From positions 13,565,501 through 13,629,500 of the forward strand of contig NW_026947492.1 in assembly GCF_034190915.1 (NCBI RefSeq): DNA of 64,000 nucleotides, written 5' to 3'. The translations under genes were made by a program, and so were the position numbers. This stretch comes from Cavia porcellus. Taxonomy: Eukaryota > Chordata > Mammalia > Rodentia > Caviidae. Positions 23,290-35,895 of the stretch are shown piece after piece. Positions within the stretch are counted from its first letter, which is position 1; each line of letters opens with the position of its first letter. Under the pieces are notes generated by a model that had not been told where the DNA came from, did no database searches, and worked only from the letters and a program-made list of their open reading frames with translations.

Positions 23290-23772
23290 GGGTGGAGGGG
23301 CTGCTTGGTCCCCACACTGGCTCCTTCCTAAGGCAATGGAAGAAGTCCCACTTCCGGGATTCGCCTTCTTTCACTCAGCCATTATGCCTCCTAACCCTAT
23401 ACTCAGCTCTAGGGATGAAGGTATAGGAACACATACACACCTGAACTCATGCACCCCCAGTTCCTTAGGTTGGAGGGAGCTAACCAACCCATTTCTCATG
23501 GCCTCGGTCAAATGCCAGTCCACCCTCAAGCCTTACCCAACTTCCCCTTCCACATTTGTTCACCCCACTTTGTGTTCCCAAAGCATAAGTAAGATGGAAG
23601 CGGCATCTGTGCTTCAGGATCACAAAGTGGGGTGAAACACTTCTGAACTTTGGGGTGGTCAGTTAAGAGGCTTCAGGGTGGAAGAGCACTAACCCTGGAT
23701 CATGAGGATTGAGTACAAGTTTGCCTAAGGAATGGGGAGAGGGCAGCTGTGTGAAGACATGCGTGATATGTG

Positions 23773-23775
<3 letters not shown>

Positions 23776-23814
<39 letters not shown>
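23776..23814. repeat. (TG)n microsatellite
   Basis: About 19 uninterrupted TG units. Frames rich in Val/Cys across it are artefacts of the repeat. Confidence 0.97.
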
Positions 23815-23815
<1 letters not shown>

Positions 23816-24268
23816 GATGTGCTTGAGGCACTTCATGGAAGAAAGCCTTCTCCTTACCCAGTGTTTTCAGGATGCAAAGATCATCACAATGACTGGGAAT
23901 CCAAGCTCTTAGAGCATTTTAACTGGCTCGTGTTATCCTTCATTTTACATCAGAAGAAACTGAGCCATGTCTAGGTGATGTGGCATGCTAACATGTGGCA
24001 GAATCTTCTGGAAAACCTTCTGCATCTTCCAAATCCAGAGTGAAGAGTATTGTAGTGACTGCCTGCTTTCTCCGAATCCTCCAAGAAGGCAGCTCTGGGC
24101 TCTGAGGACCTTGCACTTGCCCATAGTCTTCTCATGTCAGCCCCACTCATTCTGACCTCTGCATTCTGCTGTCTCTCATGGTCAGGGTGCTGGTGAGATT
24201 TTTGGAGGTGGAAATGTAGCTAGGGTTATAGAAGAGTACAAATGTACCTTGTTATATGCCACACAGGC

Positions 24269-24432
24269 ATTCCGGAAATTTGCATATCAGTCTGATTTTT
24301 TTTTCTTTTCTTTCTTTCTTTTTTTTTTTTTCAAATTCAATAGACTCCTAAAGAAATTAGGGGGAGTTGTCCTTTAATGGAGTTCAAACTTGCCTCCTTT
24401 TAACAAGTGAAGGGTCTTTTTGTAATGCAAAT
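24269..24432. promoter_or_regulatory. Candidate regulatory stretch: STAT/ETS-like palindrome and two octamers
   Basis: ATTCCGGAAAT (24269-24279) overlaps ATTTGCAT (24278-24285), and an opposite-strand octamer ATGCAAAT lies at 24425-24432. About two octamers per 64 kb are expected by chance, so only the adjacency makes this notable. Confidence 0.2.
24298..24332. repeat. T-rich / (TTTC)-like low-complexity tract
   Basis: Run of T with scattered C (ttttctttctttctttttttt). Confidence 0.85.
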
Positions 24433-24614
24433 AATGTCACCATTCCAGGAGCTGTGATTCTGTCTTGGCTTTCTTTAAAGGAGACACACCTCTATGGAGC
24501 AAAATATGGGGCTTGCTTGCAGCATTTTGCACGCAGGCTAGCGTCCACCCTCTCTGCCTTTGTTGTAATGCTTGCTTTGGTGGTCTTTGTTTATGTCAGG
24601 TATTATTTTGGCCA

Positions 24615-24630
24615 CTGGAGGGCCCTCCAG
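24615..24630. repeat. Perfect 16-bp palindrome
   Basis: CTGGAGGGCCCTCCAG equals its own reverse complement with no spacer. It may be chance or a dimer-binding site. Confidence 0.9.
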
Positions 24631-24749
24631 ATAGAGAATAGTTGGAGAATTCCAAATGTGTTCCTGGAGCCCAGACTTCAGCTCACACCCAGAGTTTTGA
24701 GCATGCAGCATTTCTTGCAAATCGGATTTAACTGGGGAGACTAGCAGTA

Positions 24750-26480
24750 GCATTGATGTTTCTTTTATTTAGGAATTTAAGCATAAAAGGAACCTCTATT
24801 TAAAAGAGCAGCTTTTGGATTAGAGTCTATTTGGAGCTGGAAAGGAGGCGCTAATCTTGTATGTGGAGAGTGATCTTGCAGAATTCAGCACAGCTTAGAG
24901 AAGCGAAGCTTTGAACAAAGGTTATTTCTCTGTGTGAAGAGAATCACACCAAGATGTATGGGATGAAACTGGGCAATGGAAATTATTTCTATAATGAGGA
25001 GAAGAGCCTCAGCGAGAACTGGAAAAATAGTTTAGGAGGTTGGTATTCACACCTAGGGAAAGACAAAATCACCAGCGTTCATTTTGGGGCCACCTTTTTT
25101 TCCTGCCCTATTGTTAAAAGCTAGTGCAGGAATTTTATTTTGCTGAATGTAAATAAAATTCTGAGCTCACAGATGCCAGTGTGGCATGAAAAGTCTCATA
25201 GCCAGCTCTCCATGGATCCAAACATGGACTTGTCACAAACCCAGACAGAAATGAAAGAAAACATCAAGAAGAGTAGCAAAGAAACGTGGGTCAGTGACTA
25301 GGTGTTCTTAGTTTGTAAGACAAAGAAAACCCTTCCAATTTGCTCTACCATGCACCAGAACCAAGGGAGTCTAATCTTTGATGGCCTAAAATGGAAGATG
25401 AGGTTGATCATACTGGTTTGCACAAGTCCTTTTGAACTGTTGGTTTCCAATAAGAGAGCAAACTGCTGCCAGTGACAGATGGGCCAGTAGGTAACTTTGA
25501 AGATTAGTTTGGGCTTTACCAATTTAAAAACATACTATGGAAATAGATGTGGTCACTGGGGATACAGTTCATGGCAAGACGTGTGCAGCGCTGCAAAGAT
25601 CTGTGGTTCTCACAGTGTTTGTCCAACTGTCCAGTGCAAGGTGTTGTTATCTGACATCCCTGAGACGGCAGACTGGCTCCCAGACTCATTCAAGGGTAGC
25701 TCTTTTTAACAGCTATTTGGGGCTCAAATGAAGTATGATAAGGACTGAGGGCCAACAGAAAAGCCTCAGTTTCCATTTTGACCTTGGAAATTTATAGATG
25801 AGAGGGTTTCAAGTGAGGAGACAGATTGACTTCTGTCTTCATTAGCAACATTTGCTCTTCTGGAAACCCCAAATGTGGGCATCAGAGAACTGACAGTGTT
25901 TTCAGTAGCTAAGGGTAAAAGAAGGCAATGTCCTGATTGAGGTCTGCAAGCCTGAGTTTTTACAGCTGTCTGAAGATTTTCCCCTTTTTGATTAACCTCT
26001 CAGCCACCGGAGGGAAGCACCCGTTAGTGGGGTTGTGTTGCAAGTTTTGCACCTGCATCAACCCCGACCCAGCTCTGTGAGTAACAGGGTGCAGCTGCGG
26101 GCCCTCTGCCCCAGAGTCCTCAGCAACTGTGGGGCAGGGCTCCTCCCTAAGGCTGGGGGGTTGGAGGTCAGGGCTGAAGCAGGTTGACAGGTATCAGTCA
26201 CCAAGGGAATGGATGGGCTATCCGACGGATCCGTGAGCAGCAACCTTTCTCTCAAATTGCCCCCAAACACCGAGGAGAGGTAGAATCCAGGACCTGTCAT
26301 CCGCTCCCTGCTTCTGAACTCAGAGCTGTCACTGTCTCCAGCACCGACTTGACACTAAACATACATTTTCTTCTGACATTATTTGTATTGTTTTTAAATT
26401 GTATGACAAATAGTTGTGTTGAGTGAGTGCCGGGCACCTTGCAGGCAGGCAGTAAATATTTGCTGAACGTGGAAAGGAGG
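24750..26480. other. Intergenic, nothing recognised
   Basis: Unique-looking sequence with no gene, RNA or repeat I can name. Confidence 0.45.
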
Positions 26481-26489
26481 CTGTGGCTG

Positions 26490-27620
26490 GGCTGTTGGTA
26501 TGGCTCCTTTTCAGAACCCTGCGGCGGCGCTGAGTTCTGGAGACCGGAGGGTTTCAGGTTAAAGGGCTGGGCGAGGGCTGTCTGAGCAGCACAGGCTCTG
26601 TGAATACTAGGACATTCTGAGACCTGCGGAGTAAAGGCCACTATAGCGGGAAAGGTGGCTGCTTGGGGGATGTGTGCGCGGGGTGGGGGGTGGGGGGAAA
26701 GGGGGGCTTTCCTAAAGACGCGGTTCCTTTGTTCTGGTAGATTTCAGCCCAACGGAAAAGCAAAATTTTACTGTCTGCAAACCATCAGCGAGCTCCTCCT
26801 CTCCCCCTTTACCACCTTCCTTTCCACCCTGGGAATTCATTTGCTGCCACCCTCTCCTCCTCCTCTGCCCCAGGGCAGTCCCCAGGGACAAAGGTCTTTG
26901 TTGTGAACACTCGGAGACAATATGGAATTGCACACTCCCCAGGGCACAATCAGAGCAGTCCCCCAGGGAGAGCGATCGTCTGGGCAGAGACACCACCCCC
27001 TCACCTGTTGATCGCCCCCTTCCCGGGGTGATGGGCAAACGGCATTGTTGCTCGGGGACGCCAGCGTTTTTTGCACCAGGCTCGGCAGATGGCGCTCGCG
27101 AGCGGAGCCATTCCCGTCCCTCCCCCCTCTCTCTGCTCCGCCAGGGCCTTGTTGGTCTAAAGCAAAAACAGATGTTTTCATCATTTCTGGGTCTGGCATG
27201 TGACTTGCAGTTCAGCAATATGCCGACATAACCCAGAGTTGTGCGTTCCCTTCATCCCCCGCAAAAGAAAAATTCCCACTTAAACCAGCCTTCCTCCTGA
27301 GCCAGCCAGCGACACAGGAGCTGTTTAGTCCAAGGGGCGCATGTTTAATTGAGCTCCAACTGCAACTGCCCGGGTAGCCAGCCCTGGCTCTGTAATTGGG
27401 ACCCTGTCTTTTTTTCAGCAAAGACGCGGAGCAGCCAGACTAGCTATCTTTACCCCGAAGGCTGGAGAGACGCTAGCCTTTTAAAATAGCCCGGGTCTGG
27501 CTGGCTGGCAAACCTGTCTGCGTGGGAGCTGCCGGGGTCGTGTACACAACGCCAGGGCCTGGGCGGCGCGCCCTGTTCCCCGCAGCCCCCGGCAGGTGGC
27601 AGCATTGGCCTGAGCTGGCC
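26490..27620. promoter_or_regulatory. CpG-enriched unique region (possible distal regulatory/promoter DNA)
   Basis: I count roughly 50 CpG dinucleotides over this stretch, densest at 27420-27620 (for example ggcggcgcgccctgttccc), against a CpG-poor background. No repeat explains it. Open frames here have no recognised domains. It could be an enhancer or the promoter of a noncoding transcript. The class is inferred. Confidence 0.4.
27083..27098 (+). promoter_or_regulatory. CTCF-like core motif
   Basis: CGGCAGATGGCGCTC resembles the CTCF core (CAG-RK-GGCGC). It sits inside the CpG-enriched region. A weak match on its left side lowers confidence. Confidence 0.25.
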
Positions 27621-29440
27621 TCCGCCTCTGGCCAGCCCAAAGCAGGACCCTTTTACTTTCGGTGGCCTCAAAATTATTAGTTCCAGATGAGTTCTTGCAA
27701 TTGTAATATTTGGTTTAACCCAATCTACCCGATTGCGTCAGCACACGCTCAAATACAGCCGTCTGAAGTCTAATCAGACATGAGAGGCATGTTCCGGGGA
27801 GTGTCAACATTCCTTACCCTTTGAAAGAATTAAAACAAAACCAAAACGGAGGTTGATTTATCCCCAAACGAAAGAAGGGCGAGCAGGCATGGGGCTGGGG
27901 TGCCTTGAGAGCCGGCGAACACTGGAAGTTCAGGGAGGGCGTAACAATAGAACTTTGTCGGCTGAAGCCTGCAAGAGTGGAGCTGGATTTATTTGTTGAA
28001 CTAGGAAGGGACCTCTGGGCTCTTTGAAGGTTAGAGCAAATAAGCAAAACTGGTGGGCATTTGGTTTACTAAGAGAAGAGGCTTCAAGTCACGTAGGCTG
28101 CTCCTGTTAGGCGCAGAGCATGCTGTGTCTGGACCCGGGCTGAGCTTAACACTTGGCCTGGCTGCTCCTGAAGGGGCAGGGAGCAGGGGACCCTCTCTCC
28201 TAGCCAGTGGCCGTTTGGGGCCTTCTACCTCCCTGTTAAAAGTGTAGACTGGGTTTTCTAAGAACATCAGCTCGGGCCCCAGAGGGCCCCTGAGATCTCA
28301 AGGAGGCCTCCTGCAGGGCCTCTGGCAAGTGGACAGGCTGGAGTCATCAAGCGTTTTGTAAACAGCCTTGCCTGGGTGTCACCTCCACACCCGGTGCTGG
28401 TGCTCGATATGGAGTTGTAGGGTGCAGTAGGACCTTGGTGGGGACCCATTCCGGTGGAGTTATTGTTACATTTTGTCAGCTGAGTTTAAAAGATTCTCAG
28501 AGCCCTCAAGCAAAGCAACACAGTCGGCAAAGGCAGCCCAGAAAGCTCGCTCCACTCCCGTCCCGACAAGAAAGAGTGTCTAGCTTCCTTTTGCTGAGAA
28601 GGAGTAACCTGGCCTTGGAAGAGACCCTCTCCGCCATGCTTTTTCCCCTCCCCCATCTCCACCCCATTTTTCAGTCTGTGCTCAAATTTTTCAAGTACTT
28701 CTCTCTAGGCTGCACGAAAGACTCCTGCTAGCCAACCCCAGGGAGCCTGGCCATTTCCCTGCAGGTCTCTGGCTCAACATGGTACTGATCAAAAGCCGAC
28801 ACCCGTCTGGCAGATGCTTCAAGTCCTGCCTGCCGGGAGCCAGTGGCTGGTGCTGGCGTCTGCCAGGCAGGCAGGCTGAACGTTATCTTGTTCTGTCTTC
28901 TCTGTTCTGGTGGCTGTGCTGTGGTGTGGGTTAAGCATGGAAAACGAGGTGCCTCCCCCCCCCCCCGAATAGTTAGGGATCCAAGCTCCCTGAATCTTCC
29001 TTTAAGGCTGAAAACATGCATGTGTCCTCACAGATTGCTAGGAAAGTGCAGATGCTTTGCCACAAGCTGCTCCTGGATTCTAGGGGATGCTGGACCTAGG
29101 GTGGGGATGAGGGGAGTAACCAGCATCAGTCAATATGAGAATACAATAGCAACTGCCAGGTGTGGCCAGGGAATAGTGGAGAAACCCTATATTTCCTTTC
29201 CGCTTGTACACTTCCTTTATTTCCTCCGGAGAATCAGCTTTTGGACATCATATTCTTAGTCCTGGCTACCTGAGGATTGTCTGAATCCCACTCCAGAGCT
29301 GCTTATATTACACTAAAAAAGTGACTGATGGAGTAAAGTCATATTTTTTAACATCCCTCCTCCTGAGTTGATCGTAATATATAGCCAGATTTTAAAAAAA
29401 TCACTGCAATGCACGTCTAACCTAGATTTCCATTTTTTTT
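27621..29440. other. Intergenic unique sequence with a C12 run
   Basis: No gene is seen. A run of 12 C lies at 28955-28966 and a T run at about 29433-29445. The part 27670-27810 has sustained low-repeat sequence and may be conserved, but I cannot test that. Confidence 0.4.
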
Positions 29441-29449
29441 TTTTTAACA

Positions 29450-29525
29450 GAAGAATTTGTAAGAGTTAAACAGCTCAGCCAAGGTCACACAAGTTCAAGT
29501 CCAAGGCTGGAATTTCTGTGTGAGA
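29450..29525 (-). mobile_element. MIR-like SINE remnant, antisense
   Basis: 'aagagttaaacagctcagccaaggtcacacaag...caaggctggaattt' is the antisense MIR core (ttaagtgacttgcccaaggtcacac). Confidence 0.5.
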
Positions 29526-30214
29526 GCTCTGGCTCCTCAGTGATGGCTGAGGCTTTTCCTCAACCTTCAAGCTGTTAATGACTGAGCTGGTTATTTATTG
29601 TCCTTGTTTGATGCAGTCACCTATGGACTACTAACCTGTGTTCCTGTTGGTCTGGGACAAATTTGGAAAGAACAAATGCTTTATAGTTACTGAGGAATTT
29701 TGTTCTGCTGCTTTAAATAAATGTTTATATTCTGACAGTTAGAAATGAGAATCACCCCTTACCCTGATTTACCGCTGTTTCCAAAAGGAATTCACACCTG
29801 TAAATGGCCATCTTGGTGCTAACTAATCTGCCACTATATGTTTTTATGAGTGAGACTTGTGGGCCCCAGGAAAGCTCAGTGACATGTTGAAGGTAGAGGC
29901 AAAATAAACAAGAAAGCTGCCTATCTTCTGCTGGGCAGGGATCCCTGGCTTCTCCTGGAGTTGCTCAAGACGCCCTTTGTTTCTTAGTCTTTCCTCCATT
30001 GGATGAAACAAGCACCCCAGAAATCCCACTCCATTCTGCCTGGAGGAATCCCTTACCACATCGGTCTGTATCTGATAGTGGTTTTGCCTTGGGTACTTTA
30101 AAATCTTTGATGCCTGAAGCCTGAAGAAATTACCACCACTCATTGGGAACAAAAAAGACAAAGAATCTGGGTATTATCACAACGACCAGGGAAAGTGGAT
30201 CGAAAACTAACAGG

Positions 30215-30335
30215 GAGTTGGGGCTCCTGTGTGACCTTGGACAAGCCATAGCACCCCTCTGGGCCTGAATTGCCTCCTCTGGAAAGTCAGGGAATTGGAG
30301 ATGATTTCTGAGGTGTCTTCCAGATCTAACATCTC
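30215..30335 (+). mobile_element. MIR SINE remnant
   Basis: 'ctgtgtgaccttggacaagccatagcacccctctgggcctgaattgcctcctctgg' is the MIR core in sense, followed by 'gatgatttctgaggtgtcttccagatctaac'. Confidence 0.75.
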
Positions 30336-31280
30336 AAGAGGCAGTGAGCCTCTGGTTTCTAGAAACTTCCATCTTCTGTCAGATGTAAGCCTCCAGATTC
30401 TCTTTTTTCTTCAAGCCCACTAGTCGTGAGGCATTTCTTGTAGACTAAGCACTAGCTCATGATTTTTCAAGAAAGAAATCTGGAGAAAAACAACCACAGA
30501 AAGACAATACCTAGGTCTCCTACCCTGTGACTGGTGATTTCATAGAGAGTACTTGATATACATGTGTCTTCTAGAATTGTGTCTCTTCTTGGGAAAATTG
30601 TCCATGGATCTTTCATCACCAAAGTTGTTTCTCCATTTACCCGTTTCTTCCATATTATACACATTTGTAAAGTACCTCCTAGATTAAAAAAATAAAGATG
30701 ATTAAGAAATGCTTACTACCAAGAATGATTCTTCTAAATTAAAAAAGACTAACGAAGAGTTATAACAATACTCCTACTAATGTTGACTGATCCTCCATCC
30801 AAGCAGGGGACTGTTAGCAAAGACATTTTTGTAGCAATGTGGAAATCTGTAGCTCTCAGAATGGAATTATGTGTCACCTTTTAGACTCCATTATGGCAAT
30901 GTGGCTTAATAGGTAAAGTTCTTATCACTGCAGAGGCACACTGAATGAATGAAGTACTTAGGAATGATGGTCATGAGGTTTGGAACTCACCTTCATGTGA
31001 CTCAAAAAAGGTGAATGTGCCAGAATGTTAGCAGCTGGTGGATTAAAGATGTAGTATGGAGGGTTCATTAGCGACTTGATGTTTCTGTGGGTGAAAACTT
31101 TTCAAACTTAAAAAAAAGGACATCAAAAGTATGTCCCTGTCCATCAGAACTTAATATTTCTTATTTATTTACCATTTTCTGCTCATTGGTGTGTGAATTG
31201 CTATGTTTGATCCAAGGCAGAAGAAAGCATGGCTGGTAGAGGAGCAAGTGACAGTTTGGGAAGGTTCACAAGAGAGAAGG
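30336..31280. other. Intergenic, nothing recognised
   Basis: AT-rich sequence with no gene or clear repeat that I can name. Confidence 0.45.
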
Positions 31281-31289
31281 GTTAATTTT

Positions 31290-31620
31290 ACCTAGGGAAT
31301 TCATAGCAATAAAAGAAAGTCCAAGATGGCGCAGTATTTGAGTTGCTTATACAAAAGGGTGTATGGTTTTATTCTGAAGAGGCCCAAAGGGATGACAGAA
31401 GCAGTTACAGGGGCTATTTGGGGAACAGAGATTGGTCAATGTAATAGAAATATAGTAGGTAGGGGGTGGGATGTGCTGGGATATAAATATTGGTTGGTGT
31501 CTGGTGATAAGTGGCCTCACATGCATATGAACACAGTTTGGAAGAATAATAAACATATGTTTCATTCTGTAGCCACAACTGGTTGGTATACAACTTCATG
31601 CTTAGTTGATTAATGAACTT
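31290..31620 (+). mobile_element. Possible retroviral solo LTR
   Basis: The stretch has a promoter-like order: ccaagatggcgcag, then gattggtcaatg (CCAAT on the other strand), then gggatataaatattgg (TATA-like), and about 75 bases later gaataataaacat (poly(A) signal). This resembles a U3-R-U5 arrangement. I do not recognise the family and cannot see clear TG...CA ends. No viral genes are present. Confidence 0.3.
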
Positions 31621-31959
31621 TCAGCAGTAAATTCCGACTCATTCTTTAAAACAAGCACATATCATACCTCTGCAAAGTTTTCCCCAGCTTCTACATGTTG
31701 AATTAAGCATCAGGTCTTTTTGCTTGTTGCTCCTGCAGGTCACTCTCATTCATTGATGATGTCCCAGGGAGCAGGTGAGGCCAATCTCGATGACAGCCAT
31801 CTCTTCTATGTTCTCTAAACTCAGCCAGGGACCACCCTCAGTTAGACTGTCCTCAGTGGGGTTTACTCAGAAATAAAAGCATTTTCTCCAACAGCTTCCC
31901 AGAGGAGTTTGGTGTACACTGATTACTTTAGTACCTAGCATTGTATGCTGGGATCATCT

Positions 31960-32085
31960 TGTGTCCTTTGTCCATCTTCCCTGTTATCCTGTGAGTTACT
32001 GCAGTGAAAGTTAGCACTGAATCTCCAGAACTTAGCACACTGCCTAGTTCTTAGCAAGTGTTCCAAGATGCCTATTGAAAGAATG
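31960..32085 (+). mobile_element. L2 LINE 3'-end remnant
   Basis: 'tgaatctccagaacttagcacactgcctagttcttagcaagtgttcc' matches the L2 3' end (cagtgcctggcacatagtaggtgctc). Confidence 0.55.
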
Positions 32086-33980
32086 GGTGGGCAAATGAAC
32101 GGACAGACAAGGAAGTTGGTGTCCCTGTAGATCTCTGCATTATTAGTTCCTTACTTGAGTGCGTAATGGAGAATTGACTGTGTGTTTAGAGTCCAACAGT
32201 TATAAATAGGTTGTTGAAGCTCTATCTCTGCATTCATATGTGTTAGTGTGAGTTTTAGGCACAACTCCCTAAGACAGTGAGAACCTAAAGAGGTTCCTCA
32301 GGAAAACTGTTTTCTGGAATCATGTAAAAGTGATTACACAGGATCTCATATGTGAAAGCACAGTGGGATTACAAAATGTATCAACATGGAACTTGGGAAA
32401 TGAGTTGAGTTGTAAACCATCATAATGAGACTTTTCTTCGAGATAAGACCATTTTTACTAGTAGATCCACCAAGTATGCAGCAAACACTAATTAAATCCA
32501 GTGATTGCTACAGTCTCATTTCTGCCCAGTCTGTATAGAAAATGCATCCTCATCACATTCACAGGGGAATAGCCCTTTACCCTTTGAGATACCAGTAAAT
32601 CAGATGCTGAGAGACAAAGGTACCAGCTTCAGAGCAGTTGTCATGAGGAGCCCGAGCCAGGAACCACGGGGCTTTTTCTGATCACTAAGTAACCACTTCT
32701 TGTCCATACAACAGATGGTAGGTAATTGGGTTGGCTGTGTGTTTTGTCCTGGCCATGTTTCCTTGATTACTGTTTTCAAAATATTCTCTCCATCCCTGTC
32801 CCTCCATTCCTGAGCCCTTATTTTCAAAAGATAAGACAAAGGGGTTCAGATGCTTTTATGATTCAATACTAGGCTAACTATGTTTGTGAGATTCTCATAG
32901 AAAGCAAAAGTTTTATGTTGGATCAAATTACAGCATAAATGCCTAGTAACATGATTGGATGAAGAGTCTTCCTCCACTGAGGGACATTCTACGTCCTCAA
33001 AGCAACAGCACCAGGATTTTCATTTTTTAAAATGACAAAGAACTGCATATTATACTCCTTTTTAACCACTAGCCATAGAGCCATTTTGGTTTAGCCTAGT
33101 ACACAAAATTCTGGGATCTTTTTGAAGCGTAGCTCTCATGAATAAGACTTCACACTAGTATGGGCCCTTCATATCCTGGGTTTGATGCGGAGTCCATTGC
33201 TCAAGCCTGTCTAGATCTACACTTCTCTGTACCCTAATTTCTTGTAGGACTACAGAGCTGCTTTAATCCTCAGATCTATTTGAGCAGTGCAGAGGAAGGA
33301 GATTCTAGGAAGCAGAGACACAGAGTAGGAGAGATTATACTCAGCTGAAAGTCTTAAATGGAAGTTTCTATGCGCAAGAATTCTGTTCTGACCTCAATTT
33401 CCCAAAATCCATTTCCTTAGAAGTATTATCTCTAAATTCTGTGGCTTCACAAATAGTTTCTTCTTCTGACTGCTATTCAGAGAACTGGTGATAAGAAAGC
33501 TGTGTGTAAATGACCTACTTCATTATTTTGGAATATTCTTTACATCTGGATTTCAATGCAAAGAATCCATAACCATCAGAATAGAAAAGTGAACTGTGGA
33601 CATTGTAAAAGGCCTATTAAGAAACAGATGGATACTGCCAAGCAAGATCTTCTGAGTGGCTAGAGGCCAATGCTGGTGGCCTTTACCTAGGGGAGTTTAG
33701 ATGCCACTAGAAAAAAGGGAATGATAAGTTTGAAATGAATTTTTCTTGAGGTTTGCAGAATTCTTTCTTGCAGACAACTCTATTTGGGTCACTTTGACTC
33801 TGGAAGGCTCTGTGGTCTCCTTAGTGAGACAGGCACCCTCGCAAGCCAACTCTGTGCATTGATTCTGCTGCCCACTGATCCACAGATTCAAGAAAGCACT
33901 TTTAGCTTATGAGGTATCTGCTGAGTGTTTAGCATTGTGCTCAATGTTAGTTTTAAGGGGACCAACCCCATCCTCGCGTT
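32086..33980. other. Intergenic, nothing recognised
   Basis: No gene, RNA or clear repeat that I can name. Confidence 0.45.
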
Positions 33981-33984
33981 CCAC

Positions 33985-34120
33985 TTTGATGAACAAGTTA
34001 TTTATGTCTTCTGAACCCCAGTTTCTCTATCTGTACATCAGAATCACTCATGTTATTCTGTCTCTTTTAGTGAAGATTAAATGAAATATGTGTGATATTT
34101 TCTCTTAGTTGATACTCAGT
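33985..34120 (+). mobile_element. MIR SINE remnant
   Basis: 'acaagttatttatgtcttctgaaccccagtttctctatctgtacatcag' and 'gtgaagattaaatgaaatatg' match the MIR core and tail. Confidence 0.6.
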
Positions 34121-34253
34121 TATCTGAATTCCCTCTCTCTTTCTTTCTCTAAATCTGGATTTCTTCATTGTGAAATACAGCTGGTTAATAACAGCTCCTT
34201 CACCAGGAAGTTTTAAAAATTAAGTAAAATGATGCATGTTGAAGAGTTTTACT

Positions 34254-34352
34254 ACAGGGCTGAGGGTGTAGCTTGGTGGTAGAGTGCTTGCTTAACGTGC
34301 TCAAAGCACCAGACTTGATTCTCAGCACTGCAGAAACAAAGCGAAACAAATT
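34254..34352 (+). mobile_element. ID-type SINE, older copy, with 10-bp TSD
   Basis: 'gggctgagggtgtagcttggtggtagagtgcttgcttaac...ttgattctcagcactgcag' is an ID element with a diverged box B and A-rich tail. gagttttact flanks it at 34244-34253 and 34353-34362. Confidence 0.8.
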
Positions 34353-34689
34353 GAGTTTTACTGTACGAATGATAGCCAGTCACTTCCGGTCATGCTGAAA
34401 AGCCATGGTACGTATCTGTAGGACATTTACAAACAGTGCGTGATGAAGCACCCTCATGCCTTTTAGCCCTATGCAAGTACTCGGATGTCCAGTGGCTTCA
34501 AATGGTTTGATCTAACTCATTTTCCATCTTTCAGTTAAAAAGAAAAAGACAAATGGAGGACGACTCCCAGCACCTATGAATGATTTAAGAGGTTTTGAAT
34601 GGTTCCAGACTATGTTTCTTGCCAACTTCAAAGCTATTGCATAAGCATTGTTTCCACTACTCCACCTTCCAGCCTTGACCCCATTGAGC

Positions 34690-34906
34690 CCTTCCACAGC
34701 TCCTCTGTTTGGCGAGACTGGCTGCCTTATTTTTTAACAAGCCTATCCTGGTCTCCTCGACCTCTTCAACTTCTTACTTTCCATGTCATGTGCTGTTATT
34801 GGCTACCTTTCTCTTTATGATTTTCTAAGTCTTTGTATTCCTCATGATCACCTGCACAGGTCTTCATACATGTATGTGTTCAATAAATATTTGTTGAATG
34901 GATGGT
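34690..34906 (+). mobile_element. L2 LINE 3'-end remnant
   Basis: It ends 'ttcaataaatatttgttgaatgga', the hallmark of the L2 3' terminus, preceded by pyrimidine-rich L2-like sequence. Confidence 0.7.
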
Positions 34907-35775
34907 TACTTTTCTTCCCTATGTGATATTCAAAAATCTTAACCAAGGGATTAGCTGTGTGAGGCACTGTTTCAGCAGTCCTACAGAGACAATTACACAA
35001 AAGATCTCTGTCCTGAGTCTTAACATCTAACATCTAAAACTATCAAACCAGTATGAACGCTCATTGATAACAGTCGATGACTTGGGTTCTTAACGAAAAA
35101 TCTATTGACAACCCTCTCTTCTAAATAGCATGTGAACGAGTCTACAAAACTCTGAAGTTATATGGAAAATGTTGCATATGTCAACATTATGGGGATAGAT
35201 TCCGCATTCCACTGTGAGAGTGAGAGAAGAAGTGGTGAAAAGCAGTAGATACTGGATTTTATTTGGAATTTATTGACAATAAATGAAGATCAGGAGAGTA
35301 TGGGCAGAAACAAGGATAATTCTTGGATTTTTTATTTAAGCAATTGGGTGATGATCTTGCCACAGGCTTGAGAGAGTGTTGGGTTGGTGGTGAAGGTGGG
35401 AGCTGACCTGGGTGGAGGAAAATCAGTCTATTAGGTATCTAAACACAGATGTCAGCAGATGGATGTATGTAATAGACCTGAGGAACGGCATAGTCCATGG
35501 GTACAAATTTGGAAATTGGCAATGCACAGATGTTACTTAAAGTCATTGGGATCACTTGGAAGAGAAGACCAAGAAATGTTCCATAAGACTTTCTGAATGT
35601 GAAGATATGGAGAAGACAGACCCAGGAAAAGAGGCTGAGATGGAGCAGCATCAAGGATGGACAATAACCACGTGAGTATGGCACCCAAAGACAAGAGGTG
35701 ACACTGTTAAGAAGAAAGCAGTGATCAGTTCTGAGAACTTTAACTCCTAGAAACTGTATTGCTGTATTATACTTG
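34907..35775. other. Intergenic, nothing recognised
   Basis: No gene or clear repeat that I can name. Confidence 0.45.
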
Positions 35776-35779
35776 CTTG

Positions 35780-35895
35780 TCTGTATCACTGACTAAAATT
35801 AACTTTGAGTACAGGAGGGTTATTTGTCTTTGAATTGCCAGGGTATAGCACAAAGCTGGGCACATAAATGGAATTTGATTATTGTCTAATAAATG
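35780..35895 (+). mobile_element. L2 LINE 3'-end remnant
   Basis: 'gccagggtatagcacaaagctgggcacataaatgg...ctaataaatgcaac' fits the L2 3' end. Confidence 0.5.

Noticed and set aside
26712..27218. 168-residue open frame on the minus strand
   Set aside because: Overlapping long frames on both strands in CpG-rich DNA, with no domain or splice support.
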